Below, one piece after another: positions 34,891 through 42,419 of a DNA stretch of 64,000 nucleotides. Positions within the stretch are counted from its first letter, which is position 1; each line of letters starts with the position of its first letter. The position numbers and the translations under genes are program-made. Below the pieces are notes generated by a model, which did not search any database, was not told the DNA's origin, and saw nothing but the letters and a program-made list of their open reading frames with translations. Source of the stretch: Comamonadaceae bacterium PBBC2 (lineage in GTDB: Bacteria; Pseudomonadota; Gammaproteobacteria; Burkholderiales; Burkholderiaceae_C); NCBI GenBank assembly GCA_002255935.1, contig NKIO01000010.1, positions 1 through 64,000 of the forward strand, in the 5' to 3' direction.

Positions 34891-35439
34891 TGCAGCCCGC
34901 ATCAACTTCTCCAGATACTGCAATGCATCTTCTCGACTGTCTTCAAACCAAGCTTTCTTTTTACCCAGATCGTCCCAGACGCGAAGCTTGAGGGCGTCCT
35001 TGAAATACGGCTTCGATTCGAACCCAGCACATTCTTGTGCTGACATGGGCCCTCCCTGAAGATTCAAGCTCCGGGATGAGTCCTGGGAAAGTTTGGCCGC
35101 ATAAGCAGGGTTGCTGGCCACAAGATAACGTTTGGCCTGCACATGCAAGCGCACAGGCTCTGCCACCGCCTGACCAAACACAGGCGCCAAAAGATCAGCC
35201 GCCACCACTTCATGCAAATCATCTTCTCCGCGCAAGGTCGGTGTGCCAGGACTGTTGACCCAAAGGTGCCCTAGATCATGCAACCAACTGGCCAATTGCA
35301 AGGCGGCATTGGCGCCCGACTTTTCAGCCAACCGACCACACTGCCATGCGTGCTCCAGTTGGGTGACGGGTTCACCTGCATACATGCGATCACCGTTGTC
35401 GCGATAGAGTTCCAAAATGGTTTTATGGAGTGCGTGCAT
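34882..35439 (-). CDS. PhnZ-like HD-domain oxygenase
   Basis: A 185-residue HD-superfamily protein of the phosphonate-degradation oxygenase type. Metal and substrate residues known from PhnZ appear in matching spacing: Y20, E23, H30 (MYAGEPVTQLEHA), H54-D55 and H58 (LHDLGH), H76, H99, K103, R153 and D156. PhnZ uses a mixed-valent di-iron centre to cleave 2-amino-1-hydroxyethylphosphonate to glycine and Pi. The PhnY hydroxylase that makes this substrate is not in the window. It heads an operon with olsB, the phosphoesterase and the glycosyltransferase. The exact phosphonate substrate is unknown. Confidence 0.8.
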   Translation of the reverse strand: MHALHKTILELYRDNGDRMYAGEPVTQLEHAWQCGRLAEKSGANAALQLASWLHDLGHLWVNSPGTPTLRGEDDLHEVVAADLLAPVFGQAVAEPVRLHVQAKRYLVASNPAYAAKLSQDSSRSLNLQGGPMSAQECAGFESKPYFKDALKLRVWDDLGKKKAWFEDSREDALQYLEKLMRAASS

Positions 35440-35445
35440 CCGCGC

Positions 35446-35479
35446 ATAGTGGGGTAAGCCGATGAAATTTTCATGACAA
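35446..35479 (-). promoter_or_regulatory. Pho box and -10 of the phnZ-like/olsB/plcP/agt operon
   Basis: On the minus strand TTGTCAT-GAAA-ATTTCAT (35479-35462) is followed after 10 bases by CACTAT (35451-35446). The predicted transcription start falls at or next to the ATG (35439), so the mRNA could be leaderless. The box overlaps the T-run of the porin terminator. Confidence 0.6.
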
Positions 35480-35507
35480 AAAAGGGCCCGCTTGCAACGG
35501 GCCCTTT
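35476..35507 (-). terminator. Intrinsic terminator of the porin gene
   Basis: AAAGGGCCCG (35481-35490) pairs with CGGGCCCTTT (35498-35507). On the minus strand the stem runs into TTTTTTGTC. It is 21 bp downstream of the porin stop. Confidence 0.88.
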
Positions 35508-35528
35508 CTGCCTTGGAGATCTGATCGA

Positions 35529-36587
35529 TCAGAAGGTGTAGCGCATACCGAACAACATGCTCTTTTGTTCAGGCGATGTGGTCAAAGTCGAGTGCTTGAT
35601 TTTCTCGGTGCCATAAACGCCGTAAAGGGTGGTGTCTTTGTTCAGGGCATACCAAACGCTCAACTGAACACCGCTCAGGTCCGCCTTGGTGGTGGAGCTG
35701 GTCAGCTTGGCCGTGCCTTCGCTGATGTTGGCGTTGAAGGTGAAAGCGCCCATGGGCACGCGAACACCGACGTTGTTGGTGTCAAACGTGACTTTGGTGG
35801 CTTCTGTGTCTTGCTTGGACTTGGTGTTCACAAAGAACAACTTGGCCATGCCCAGGTCGTAGGAAGCGCCCAAAGCGTCGTTCTTGAAGTCATCGACAGC
35901 CGTTGCTTTGGCCACGGTGTAGCCTGCCACTTTGATGTCCTTGACGGTGTTCTTGACGGTTTCGGTACCGAACTTCACAGCCAGAGGTCCGTTGCTGTAG
36001 TTCAAGCCAAAAGCCGTCGCATCGCCCGTCTTGCCGTTGTTGCTGGAAGAGACAACGCCTGCTGCGCTGGTTTCTTTGGTGGTGGAGCCAAAGCCAATTT
36101 GCACATCCGCCGAGAAGCCGTTGAACACGGGTGTGCTGTAGGTCACCACGTCATCGCGGCGGGAGTCACGAGCATAGTTGCCCAAGTAACCTGCTGCGGT
36201 GGGGTCCATGTTGACGTCGAAGGTGTATTCGATGTCTTTGATCAAGGTATTGCGGCGACCAAAGGTAGCGCCACCCCAGCCACCGCTCAAGCCCACAATG
36301 CCTGTGCGTGTTTTGATGGTTTGAGTTTCTGTGCTGGGATCGACTTCAAATTCCATCACGAAATTGGCTTTCAAACCAGGGGCGATTTCACGGTCGCCTT
36401 TGAAGCCCACGCGGCTGGCAGACAGGCCGTTGGTGATGAAATCATTGGTCTCAGTTTTGACACCAGCACTGCTGGTGACAACGGAGTTGTTGTAGGCCAC
36501 GTCAGCGATGCCGTATAAAGTCACGGAGCTTTGGGCTTGCGCTGTGGTGGCGGCCAGAACGGCCAAGGCCAGGAGAGTTTTTTTCAT
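35529..36587 (-). CDS. Trimeric general porin (Burkholderiales type)
   Basis: A 352-residue 16-strand outer-membrane porin. The signal peptide MKKTLLALAVLAATTAQAQ is followed by SSVTLYGIADVAY and the chain ends GMRYTF with terminal Phe, all typical of Gram-negative porins in this order. The eyelet region has the expected GVVGLSGGWGGATFGRRNT-like stretch (here TGIVGLSGGWGGATFGRR). The coding sequence is intact, but an IS element sits 1 nt upstream of the ATG, so the native ribosome site (AAAGGA) and promoter are now at the far side of the IS. Expression would depend on an IS-derived promoter and the GAGGGGGCAGG of the IS end. Confidence 0.92.
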   Translation of the reverse strand: MKKTLLALAVLAATTAQAQSSVTLYGIADVAYNNSVVTSSAGVKTETNDFITNGLSASRVGFKGDREIAPGLKANFVMEFEVDPSTETQTIKTRTGIVGLSGGWGGATFGRRNTLIKDIEYTFDVNMDPTAAGYLGNYARDSRRDDVVTYSTPVFNGFSADVQIGFGSTTKETSAAGVVSSSNNGKTGDATAFGLNYSNGPLAVKFGTETVKNTVKDIKVAGYTVAKATAVDDFKNDALGASYDLGMAKLFFVNTKSKQDTEATKVTFDTNNVGVRVPMGAFTFNANISEGTAKLTSSTTKADLSGVQLSVWYALNKDTTLYGVYGTEKIKHSTLTTSPEQKSMLFGMRYTF

Positions 36588-36588
36588 G
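36585..36588. repeat. Target-site duplication CATG, left
   Basis: CATG directly flanks the IS end at 36589 and recurs at 37842-37845 on the other side. It includes the porin start codon (ATG on the minus strand). Confidence 0.85.
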
Positions 36589-36656
36589 TGACCTGCCCCC
36601 TCTAAGCCGTACCAAATCGATGGAACTAAGTCCGCTAATTTTGGAGAATGGCGGAT

Positions 36657-36923
36657 ATGAAGACCACACGATTCACCGACGAGCAGATCATCGGATTCCT
36701 CAAGCAAGCTGAAGCGGGCATGGCCATCAAGGACATTTGCCGCTCTGGCGGCTTTAGCCAGCCGACCTTTTACAAGTGGCGCTCGCGCTTTGGCGGCATG
36801 GAAGCCTCCGATGCGGCCAAGCTGCGCGACCTGGAAGCTGAGAACAACAAGCTCAAGAAACTGCTGGCCGAGGCGCACCTGGACATTCATGCGCTCAAAA
36901 GCGTCTTCGGCGTAAAGCGCTAG
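36657..36923 (+). CDS. IS407-group transposase OrfA
   Basis: About 88 residues: a helix-turn-helix protein MKTTRFTDEQIIGFLKQAE with leucine-zipper-like C-terminus (LRDLEAENNKLKKLLAEAHL). The ATG at 36657 has GGAGA nine bases upstream; an ATG at 36648 is also in frame. An AAAAG run at 36897-36901 near its end is a plausible -1 frameshift site for making the OrfAB transposase. Confidence 0.9.
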   Translation: MKTTRFTDEQIIGFLKQAEAGMAIKDICRSGGFSQPTFYKWRSRFGGMEASDAAKLRDLEAENNKLKKLLAEAHLDIHALKSVFGVKR

Positions 36924-37786
36924 CCCCGCAGGTCAAACGCGAGGCCATCACCCAGATGATCCAGACCCATCTTCTGTCTGAGCGCCACGCGTGCTGCCTT
37001 GTGGGGCTAAGCCGAGACAGCTTTCGCCACCCGCCTAAGCGTGATGCGCTGACGCAGGCCCTGGGCGAACGCATCGTGGACATTGCCCACGTACGCCGAA
37101 GATTTGGCTACCGCCGCATCCACGATCTGCTGCGCCCGGAGTTTCCGGGCGTCAACCACAAGCGGGTCTACCGCTTGTACAAAGATGCCAACTTGGCCGT
37201 GAGAAGGCGCAAGAAGGCCAAGCGCCCACCGTGTGAGCGTGTGCCCTTGCAACTGGCGCAAAAGGTCAACGATGTTTGGAGCATGGATTTCGTCTCGGAC
37301 AGCTTGTCCAATGGCCGGCGCATCAAGTGCCTGACTGTGGCCGATGACTTCAGCCACGAGTGCGTGGACATTGCCGTGGACTACGGGATCTCGGGGCAAT
37401 ACGTGACGCGCTTGCTCGACCAAGCGGCCACCTTCAGAGGCTACCCACTGGCCGTGAGAACAGACAACGGCCCAGAGTTCACAAGCCGGGCCTTTATGGC
37501 TTGGGCCACAGCACATGGCGTGCGGCACATCTTGACCCAACCGGGCAGGCCGATGCAAAACGGCTACATCGAGAGTTTCAACGGCAAGTTCCGAGATGAA
37601 TGCTTGAACGAGCAGTGGTTCTTGAGCTTGCCCCAAGCCAGGCAGTGCATTGCCGATTGACGCCAGGACTACAACGAAGTCAGGCCCCACAGCAGCCTGG
37701 GCCGGATTCCCCCGGCTCAGTTCGCGCAGCAGCAAAGGATTCAAACCAATGCCGCTGCAAATCTCAACCCTCAAGTTTTGGATTAA
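36899..37786 (+). pseudogene. IS407-group transposase OrfB with nonsense codon
   Basis: The integrase-core reading frame lies in the -1 frame relative to OrfA. The DDE triad is visible: D in VWSMDFVSD, D in VRTDNGPEF and E in QNGYIESFNGKFRDE. A TGA at 37658-37660 stands where the family has Trp (IAD-W-RQDYNEVRPH), and the frame then continues open for 41 codons (RQDYNEVRPHSSLGRIPPAQF) to a stop at 37784-37786. The copy is therefore probably inactive unless the stop is read through. Confidence 0.88.
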
Positions 37787-37841
37787 CCTTGAACCCTTGG
37801 ACTACTTCCATTTGATTGGTACGGCCAGAGGGGGCAGGTCA

Positions 37842-38078
37842 CATGATCAGTATTTCCTTTGTTTCAAAAACTGAACACACGTGAAAATTTGTCTTGCAAA
37901 CTTCCGTGGATTCATTCGAACTTCCTGATTGGAAGTGGCTCGATTGACACGAAGAAAAATGACGAAACCGTGAATTTATCGGGCCGTTGTTTCTACGGTT
38001 AATCAGGATGGCTTCACAAAGGTTTCACCCAGTTTGGGTAAGCAACATCCTGATGAATGATCGCCTTGAGCATGAAGC
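37842..38078 (-). promoter_or_regulatory. Displaced porin leader and promoter region
   Basis: After the right CATG copy, the minus strand reads AAAGGAAATACTGATCATG, a ribosome site that before the insertion led straight into the porin ATG. The AT-rich sequence up to about 38000 would hold the porin promoter. No gene is seen in this stretch, which ends at the stop of the TauE gene. Confidence 0.65.
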
Positions 38079-38834
38079 TCAATGAAACCCGTCCCACAAC
38101 AACTTGCTGCCGGTGAGGAACATGCCCACGTACACCAAACGGTAAAACATCACCGGCTGGATGCGCCGGGCAATGCGCACGCCCAGCCACACCCCCATGG
38201 GCGCCAAGGGCAGCAAGACCAAGGAGGTTGCCAGGTTGTTGAGGTCGAGCAAACCCAACCAAGCGTAGGGCAGCCACTTGGCCATGTTGATGTAGAAAAA
38301 CAAGTAGGCCATCGTGCCGGCAAAGACCACGGGCTTGAGTTTGAGTGGGATCGCGTAGGCATTGACCGGTGGCCCGCCCGCATGCGCGATGAAGCTGGTA
38401 AAGCCCGAGACGGACAACAAAATGGCGCCCCACCAGCGGGGCGGCGGCGCACTGTCTGGCTGGGGCGGAAACAGCAAGCGCTGCGCTAAAAACAGCAAAG
38501 TGAAACCACCCACCAAGCCTGCCACCCAATGCGGGTTCATGGCCTTGAACAAAACCGTGCCCAGCGCAATACCCAGCAAGCCAAAGGGCAGCATGAAGGC
38601 CAGCAGCCGGCGATCCACGTCATTTTTGTAGGCGGCCATGCCCAGCACATCCATGAGCAAAAGCACGGGCATCAAGATCGCCGCCGCCTGCGGCACCGAC
38701 ACCGCCAGCGCCATCATGGGCACAGCCAAAGAGCCCAGCCCCGCGCCAAAGCCACTTTTGCTGATGCCCAGCAAAAGCACGGCGGGCACGGACACGAGGT
38801 AGAAGAAGGGATCGGTGTTGAAGGGCAAGTCCAC
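38079..38834 (-). CDS. TauE/SafE family membrane permease
   Basis: A 251-residue inner-membrane protein with about eight hydrophobic segments and the two family repeats (GISKSGFGAGLGSLAVPMMAL near the N-terminus, GFTSFIAHAGGPPVNAY in the middle). Family members export organic or sulfur-containing anions such as sulfite or sulfoacetate. It follows arsH after 55 bp on the same strand, so it may belong to the arsenic operon, but the substrate is not known. Confidence 0.85.
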   Translation of the reverse strand: MDLPFNTDPFFYLVSVPAVLLLGISKSGFGAGLGSLAVPMMALAVSVPQAAAILMPVLLLMDVLGMAAYKNDVDRRLLAFMLPFGLLGIALGTVLFKAMNPHWVAGLVGGFTLLFLAQRLLFPPQPDSAPPPRWWGAILLSVSGFTSFIAHAGGPPVNAYAIPLKLKPVVFAGTMAYLFFYINMAKWLPYAWLGLLDLNNLATSLVLLPLAPMGVWLGVRIARRIQPVMFYRLVYVGMFLTGSKLLWDGFH

Positions 38835-38889
38835 AGCAGGCTTTCAGATGGGGCATCTTAGCGGGCTTGTGGACATGGCCAGCCTTCGT

Positions 38890-39606
38890 TCAAAGCGTGG
38901 CTTGGTTGACCCTTTGAGACAAGGCTTCGGCGGATTCTTTGCGCTCGCTGTAACGGTCCACCAAGTAGGGCGCCACATCACGCGTGAGCAGGGTGAACTT
39001 GATCAACTCTTCCATCACATCCACCACCCGGTCGAAATACGCCGAGGGCTTCATGCGCCCAGCCTCGTCGAACTCCAAAAACGCTTTGGCCACAGAGCTT
39101 TGGTTGGGGATGGTCAGCATCCGCATCCAGCGCCCGAGGATTCGCATTTGGTTGACGGCATTGAAGGACTGAGAACCGCCACTGACTTCCATCACCGCCA
39201 AGGTTTTGCCTTGTGTGGGTCGCACCGCACCCACCGACAAAGGGATCCAATCGATTTGGCTTTTCATGATGCCCGTCATCGCGCCGTGGCGCTCAGGCGA
39301 ACACCAAACCATGCCTTCGGACCAAGCGGCCAAAGCCCGCAGCTCTTGCACCTTGGGATGGCTGTCTGGCGAGGCATCGGGCTGCGGCAGGTCCAGCGGA
39401 TCGAACACCTTGACCTCGGCCCCCATGGCTTGCAGCAAGCGTGCGGCCTCCAGCGTCAAGAGCTTGCTGTACGAGCGCTCGCGCAAGGAGCCGTAAAGCA
39501 TCAGTATTTTGGGTGGGTGCGTGGATGCCGTGGCGGGGCGCAGCAAAGCCTGCTCAGGCAAGCGCCAGCTGGCCTTGTCCACCTGGGGCAGCGATTCTGT
39601 GCTCAT
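38890..39606 (-). CDS. arsH: Arsenical resistance flavoprotein ArsH
   Basis: A 238-residue NADPH-dependent FMN protein that oxidises trivalent organoarsenicals. The start at 39606 gives the normal length. The flavodoxin-like FMN loop is [16 protein letters not shown], with [19 protein letters not shown] and [21 protein letters not shown] typical of ArsH. It is 2 bp downstream of the aquaporin-like gene. Confidence 0.93.
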   Translation of the reverse strand: MSTESLPQVDKASWRLPEQALLRPATASTHPPKILMLYGSLRERSYSKLLTLEAARLLQAMGAEVKVFDPLDLPQPDASPDSHPKVQELRALAAWSEGMVWCSPERHGAMTGIMKSQIDWIPLSVGAVRPTQGKTLAVMEVSGGSQSFNAVNQMRILGRWMRMLTIPNQSSVAKAFLEFDEAGRMKPSAYFDRVVDVMEELIKFTLLTRDVAPYLVDRYSERKESAEALSQRVNQATL

Positions 39607-39608
39607 GG

Positions 39609-40274
39609 TCAATCCTTGTGTGCTTCTGATGACCGCGATGTCAGCAGGGCATGCAGCCCCCAGCCCACAGCGGCCCCCACCAGCTCGGCCACGATGAACT
39701 CGGGCGCATCGGCAGGCCGGATGCCCGCAAAGGTGTTGCTCATCATGCGGCCAAAAACCGCCGCAGGATTGGCAAAGGAAGTGCTGGCGGTGAACCAATA
39801 GGCAGCGCCGATGTAGCAGGCCACCAAGCCCGAGGCCTTGCCTGCAGGCGAACGCAAGATCACGAACAAGAGCCCTGCCGTGGCCACCGCCTCGGCCAGC
39901 CATTGGCCACCACCGGTGCGCACCTTGCTGGACCACTGAAAGATCTCCAGGCCAAACATGGCATGCGCCAACCAAGCCCCCAAGGCGGCACCGGCCAACT
40001 GGGCCAACACATAGCCCGGCAGCAGCTGCACAGGCAGCTCACGGCGCCAGGCCATCACCAAAGACACCGCCGGATTGAAGTGCGCACCACTGACAGGGCC
40101 CAAGACCTCGATCAACACATACAGCGCAAACACCGTGGCCAGCGTGTTGGCGATCAAAGCCACCGCGGTGTTGCCCGCCGACAGGTTCTCGGCCATGACG
40201 CCCGAACCAATGACCGCGCACAGCAAGGCGGCTGTGCCCAGGCACTCGGCGAGAAATGAACGCCCAACCCTCAT
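39609..40274 (-). CDS. MIP-family channel of the ars operon (AqpS-like)
   Basis: A 221-residue six-helix channel. The two NPA motifs are [10 protein letters not shown] and [11 protein letters not shown]. Its place between arsC and arsH matches ars operons in which an aquaglyceroporin-like channel lets arsenite (or methylated arsenate) leave the cell in place of ArsB. No arsB/acr3 pump is seen in this operon. ATGA overlap with arsC at 40271-40274. Confidence 0.87.
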   Translation of the reverse strand: MRVGRSFLAECLGTAALLCAVIGSGVMAENLSAGNTAVALIANTLATVFALYVLIEVLGPVSGAHFNPAVSLVMAWRRELPVQLLPGYVLAQLAGAALGAWLAHAMFGLEIFQWSSKVRTGGGQWLAEAVATAGLLFVILRSPAGKASGLVACYIGAAYWFTASTSFANPAAVFGRMMSNTFAGIRPADAPEFIVAELVGAAVGWGLHALLTSRSSEAHKD

Positions 40275-40774
40275 GACGCGGCCAACTCGCGTGCCGTTTT
40301 TTGCAGCACCATTTTGTCGAGGCTGGCTGCGGGCAGGTTGATGAACATCTCCAAGCGGCGTTTGATTTGCAGCAGGGTTTGCATGAAGGCGTCGAGTTTT
40401 TCGGCTTCGCTGCCTTGCTTTTCTGAGGGATCTGCATAGCCCCAGTGCGCGGTGGCGGGATGGCCTGGCCAGATGGGGCAAACTTCACCGGCAGCGTTGT
40501 CGCACACGGTGATGATCAGGTCCATTTGCGGCGCATCGGGCAAGGCAAAGTGATCCCAGCTCTTGCTGCTCAAGCCGTCGATGGAGACGCCTGCTTTTTG
40601 CAATGTGGCCAGCGCCAAGGGGTTGGGGCTTTGGTTCTCACGCGGACTGCTGCCCGCCGAATAGGCCTTGAAACGGCCACGGCCCATGTGGTTGAGCATG
40701 GCCTCGGCCAAGATGCTGCGGGCAGAGTTGTGGGTGCACAAAAAAAGCACATTCAAAGTTTGGGGATCGCTCAC
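40271..40774 (-). CDS. arsC: Arsenate reductase ArsC (low-molecular-weight phosphatase type)
   Basis: About 167 residues. The catalytic P-loop is LFLCTHNSARSILAEAM, with further residues in ITVCDNAAGEVCPIWPG. It reduces arsenate to arsenite with thioredoxin or glutaredoxin-type reductants. A GTG start at 40774 avoids overlap with arsR; an in-frame TTG at 40807 would overlap it. Confidence 0.9.
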   Translation of the reverse strand: MSDPQTLNVLFLCTHNSARSILAEAMLNHMGRGRFKAYSAGSSPRENQSPNPLALATLQKAGVSIDGLSSKSWDHFALPDAPQMDLIITVCDNAAGEVCPIWPGHPATAHWGYADPSEKQGSEAEKLDAFMQTLLQIKRRLEMFINLPAASLDKMVLQKTARELAAS

Positions 40775-40791
40775 GGCAGATTCTTTCTGAG

Positions 40792-41118
40792 TTAACAAGT
40801 GGTGCAAAGCGTGCCCGACGAGACTTCGCAGTCAGCGCCTTGGCAGCAGTTTTGGGTCAGGAAGGCCAACACGGCCTGCATGCGGTCGAACTGGGCCCGG
40901 TAGATCAGATGGCGCCCACTGCGCTCTTGCGTGATCAGGTCCGCATGCATCAACGCTTTCAGATGAAACGAAAGCGTGTTGGCCGGCAAGCCCATGGACT
41001 CGGCCAGCATGGCAGGGGTCAGGCCATCAGGGCCTTTGACGACCAGCGACCTGAAAATCTGCAAGCGGTTGGGCTGCGCCAAAGCGGCCAAAGCTTGGAT
41101 GACGTGTTTTTCTTCCAT
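40792..41118 (-). CDS. arsR: Arsenic-responsive repressor ArsR
   Basis: A 108-residue winged-helix repressor (LAQPNRLQIFRSLV, NTLSFHLKALMHADLI). The usual ELCVCDL metal site in the recognition helix is absent. Instead cysteines cluster at the C-terminus (NCCQGADC and LCTTC), a site location known from other ArsR lineages. It heads the arsR-arsC-aquaporin-arsH operon. Confidence 0.9.
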   Translation of the reverse strand: MEEKHVIQALAALAQPNRLQIFRSLVVKGPDGLTPAMLAESMGLPANTLSFHLKALMHADLITQERSGRHLIYRAQFDRMQAVLAFLTQNCCQGADCEVSSGTLCTTC

Positions 41119-41180
41119 ATTTCAACTGTAATGGAAGTATGTGACGATCCGATGACGGCGATCACCTCAAGGCCATGCGC

Positions 41181-42419
41181 TCACTCGTCGAAGTCCCAGA
41201 TCCGGTGCAGGTCCAGGTTGATCAGGGCCCAGCTTTCGACCAATTCCAGCTGCAGTTTTTGACTCTCGCGCAAGCTCTCTTGCGCCAATCGGCGGTTCTG
41301 GATCAGCTCGGTCATGCTGTGCTCGCCCATGGCAAAGGCCTTGGTCGATTGCTGCACGGCTTTGGCCTGGGTGCTGGCCGCCGCCTGCAAGCCGGTCACG
41401 GCTTGCCTTTGCAAATTCAAGCTCCACCACCGCGCTTCAAAAGCCGAACCCAAGTCCAGCGTCATCTGCTGCACCTGCTCTTCGAGTTGGTTCGCTTCGG
41501 CCAGTGCCGCAGCGGCGTGGGCCTGCCTGGCGGTGCCCGGCAAAGCAAAGCCCAGCGACACGCCCACGATGCGCTCGGCCCCGGCACGCTCACGCGCCGC
41601 GTACACGCCCAGCACCGGATCGGGCAGGCGGTCGCGGCCCAAGCGCTCGGCCAGCAAGCGCAGGCGCTGCACTTCGGCGCGGCGCAAATTCAATTCGTGG
41701 TGGTTCTGCAAAAACTCTTGCAGCAGCGGCTGCAGGGCGGGCAAATCTGGCACTTCGCTTGACGCTTGGGGCCAGACCGGCTCGGGCAAGCCGGGGTAGC
41801 GCTTTTGCGCTTGCGCCCACGCGGCCGTCCACTGCGCTTGCGACACGGCCTGGGCCGCCAAGGCACGCTGCAGCTCGGCCTGCGCCAAGCTCGCGTCCAG
41901 TTGCGAGATGTCGCCTTGCTTCAAGCGCAACTGCGCTTGGCGGTGCAGCGCTTGCGACAACTGCGCCTGCGCCTGAGCCCCCTCGCGGGCCAGCGCCAGC
42001 TGGTGCAGCGCAAACCATTGGCGCATCAGCTCGCGGCTGGCCTCGTGCAAGGCATCGGCATAGCCTATGCCCGCCACCTTGCGGCTTTGCGCGGCCAGGT
42101 CCGCGTCCAGCCCCGCCTTGCCCCACCAACGTACGGGGCGCTCCAGGCTCAGCAACTGCTCGTTGAAGCGCCCCCCTGGGTCGATGGCGCGGCGACTTTG
42201 CTGGCTCATGCGCAGGTTGAACTCACCAGCGCCCGCCTCGGTGGCACGGGCCCTTTGCAACTGGGCCGCCTGCTGCGATTGCGCGGCCAAAATGCCGTGG
42301 CTGTTTTTCACAATGGACTGCACCCGATCGGCCGGTGGCAACCACAGCGCCAAGCCGTCTTGCGCTTGCGCACCCAGGCAGACGGCAGCCCAAAGGCACA
42401 CGGTCAATAACTGTTTCAT
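41181..42419 (-). CDS. Outer-membrane efflux protein (TolC/CzcC family)
   Basis: A 412-residue TolC-like channel subunit. The signal peptide ends LGAQAQDG. Two repeated coiled-coil segments are visible, for example LHRQAQLRLKQGDISQLDASLAQAELQRA and the mirror one near the C-terminus (AFAMGEHSMTELIQNRRLAQESL). AAGGAG lies seven bases before the ATG, which overlaps the RND pump stop (ATGA). Third component of the metal efflux system. Confidence 0.9.
   Translation of the reverse strand: MKQLLTVCLWAAVCLGAQAQDGLALWLPPADRVQSIVKNSHGILAAQSQQAAQLQRARATEAGAGEFNLRMSQQSRRAIDPGGRFNEQLLSLERPVRWWGKAGLDADLAAQSRKVAGIGYADALHEASRELMRQWFALHQLALAREGAQAQAQLSQALHRQAQLRLKQGDISQLDASLAQAELQRALAAQAVSQAQWTAAWAQAQKRYPGLPEPVWPQASSEVPDLPALQPLLQEFLQNHHELNLRRAEVQRLRLLAERLGRDRLPDPVLGVYAARERAGAERIVGVSLGFALPGTARQAHAAAALAEANQLEEQVQQMTLDLGSAFEARWWSLNLQRQAVTGLQAAASTQAKAVQQSTKAFAMGEHSMTELIQNRRLAQESLRESQKLQLELVESWALINLDLHRIWDFDE

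Larger units (their letters stand above)
36589..37841 (+). mobile_element. IS3-family element, IS407 group (1253 bp)
   Basis: Ends are TGACCTGCCCCCTCT (36589) and its inverse at 37827-37841. The imperfect terminal inverted repeat extends over about 40 bp (both contain GCCGTACCAA and ATGGAA). Two overlapping reading frames with OrfA/OrfB relation, the 4-bp duplication and TGA...TCA ends all fit the IS407 group. Confidence 0.93.

Noticed and set aside
36588-36890. In-frame N-terminal extension of the porin through the IS end
   Set aside because: The porin signal peptide starts at 36587 and the extension is IS sequence (antisense to OrfA), so it is an accident of the insertion.
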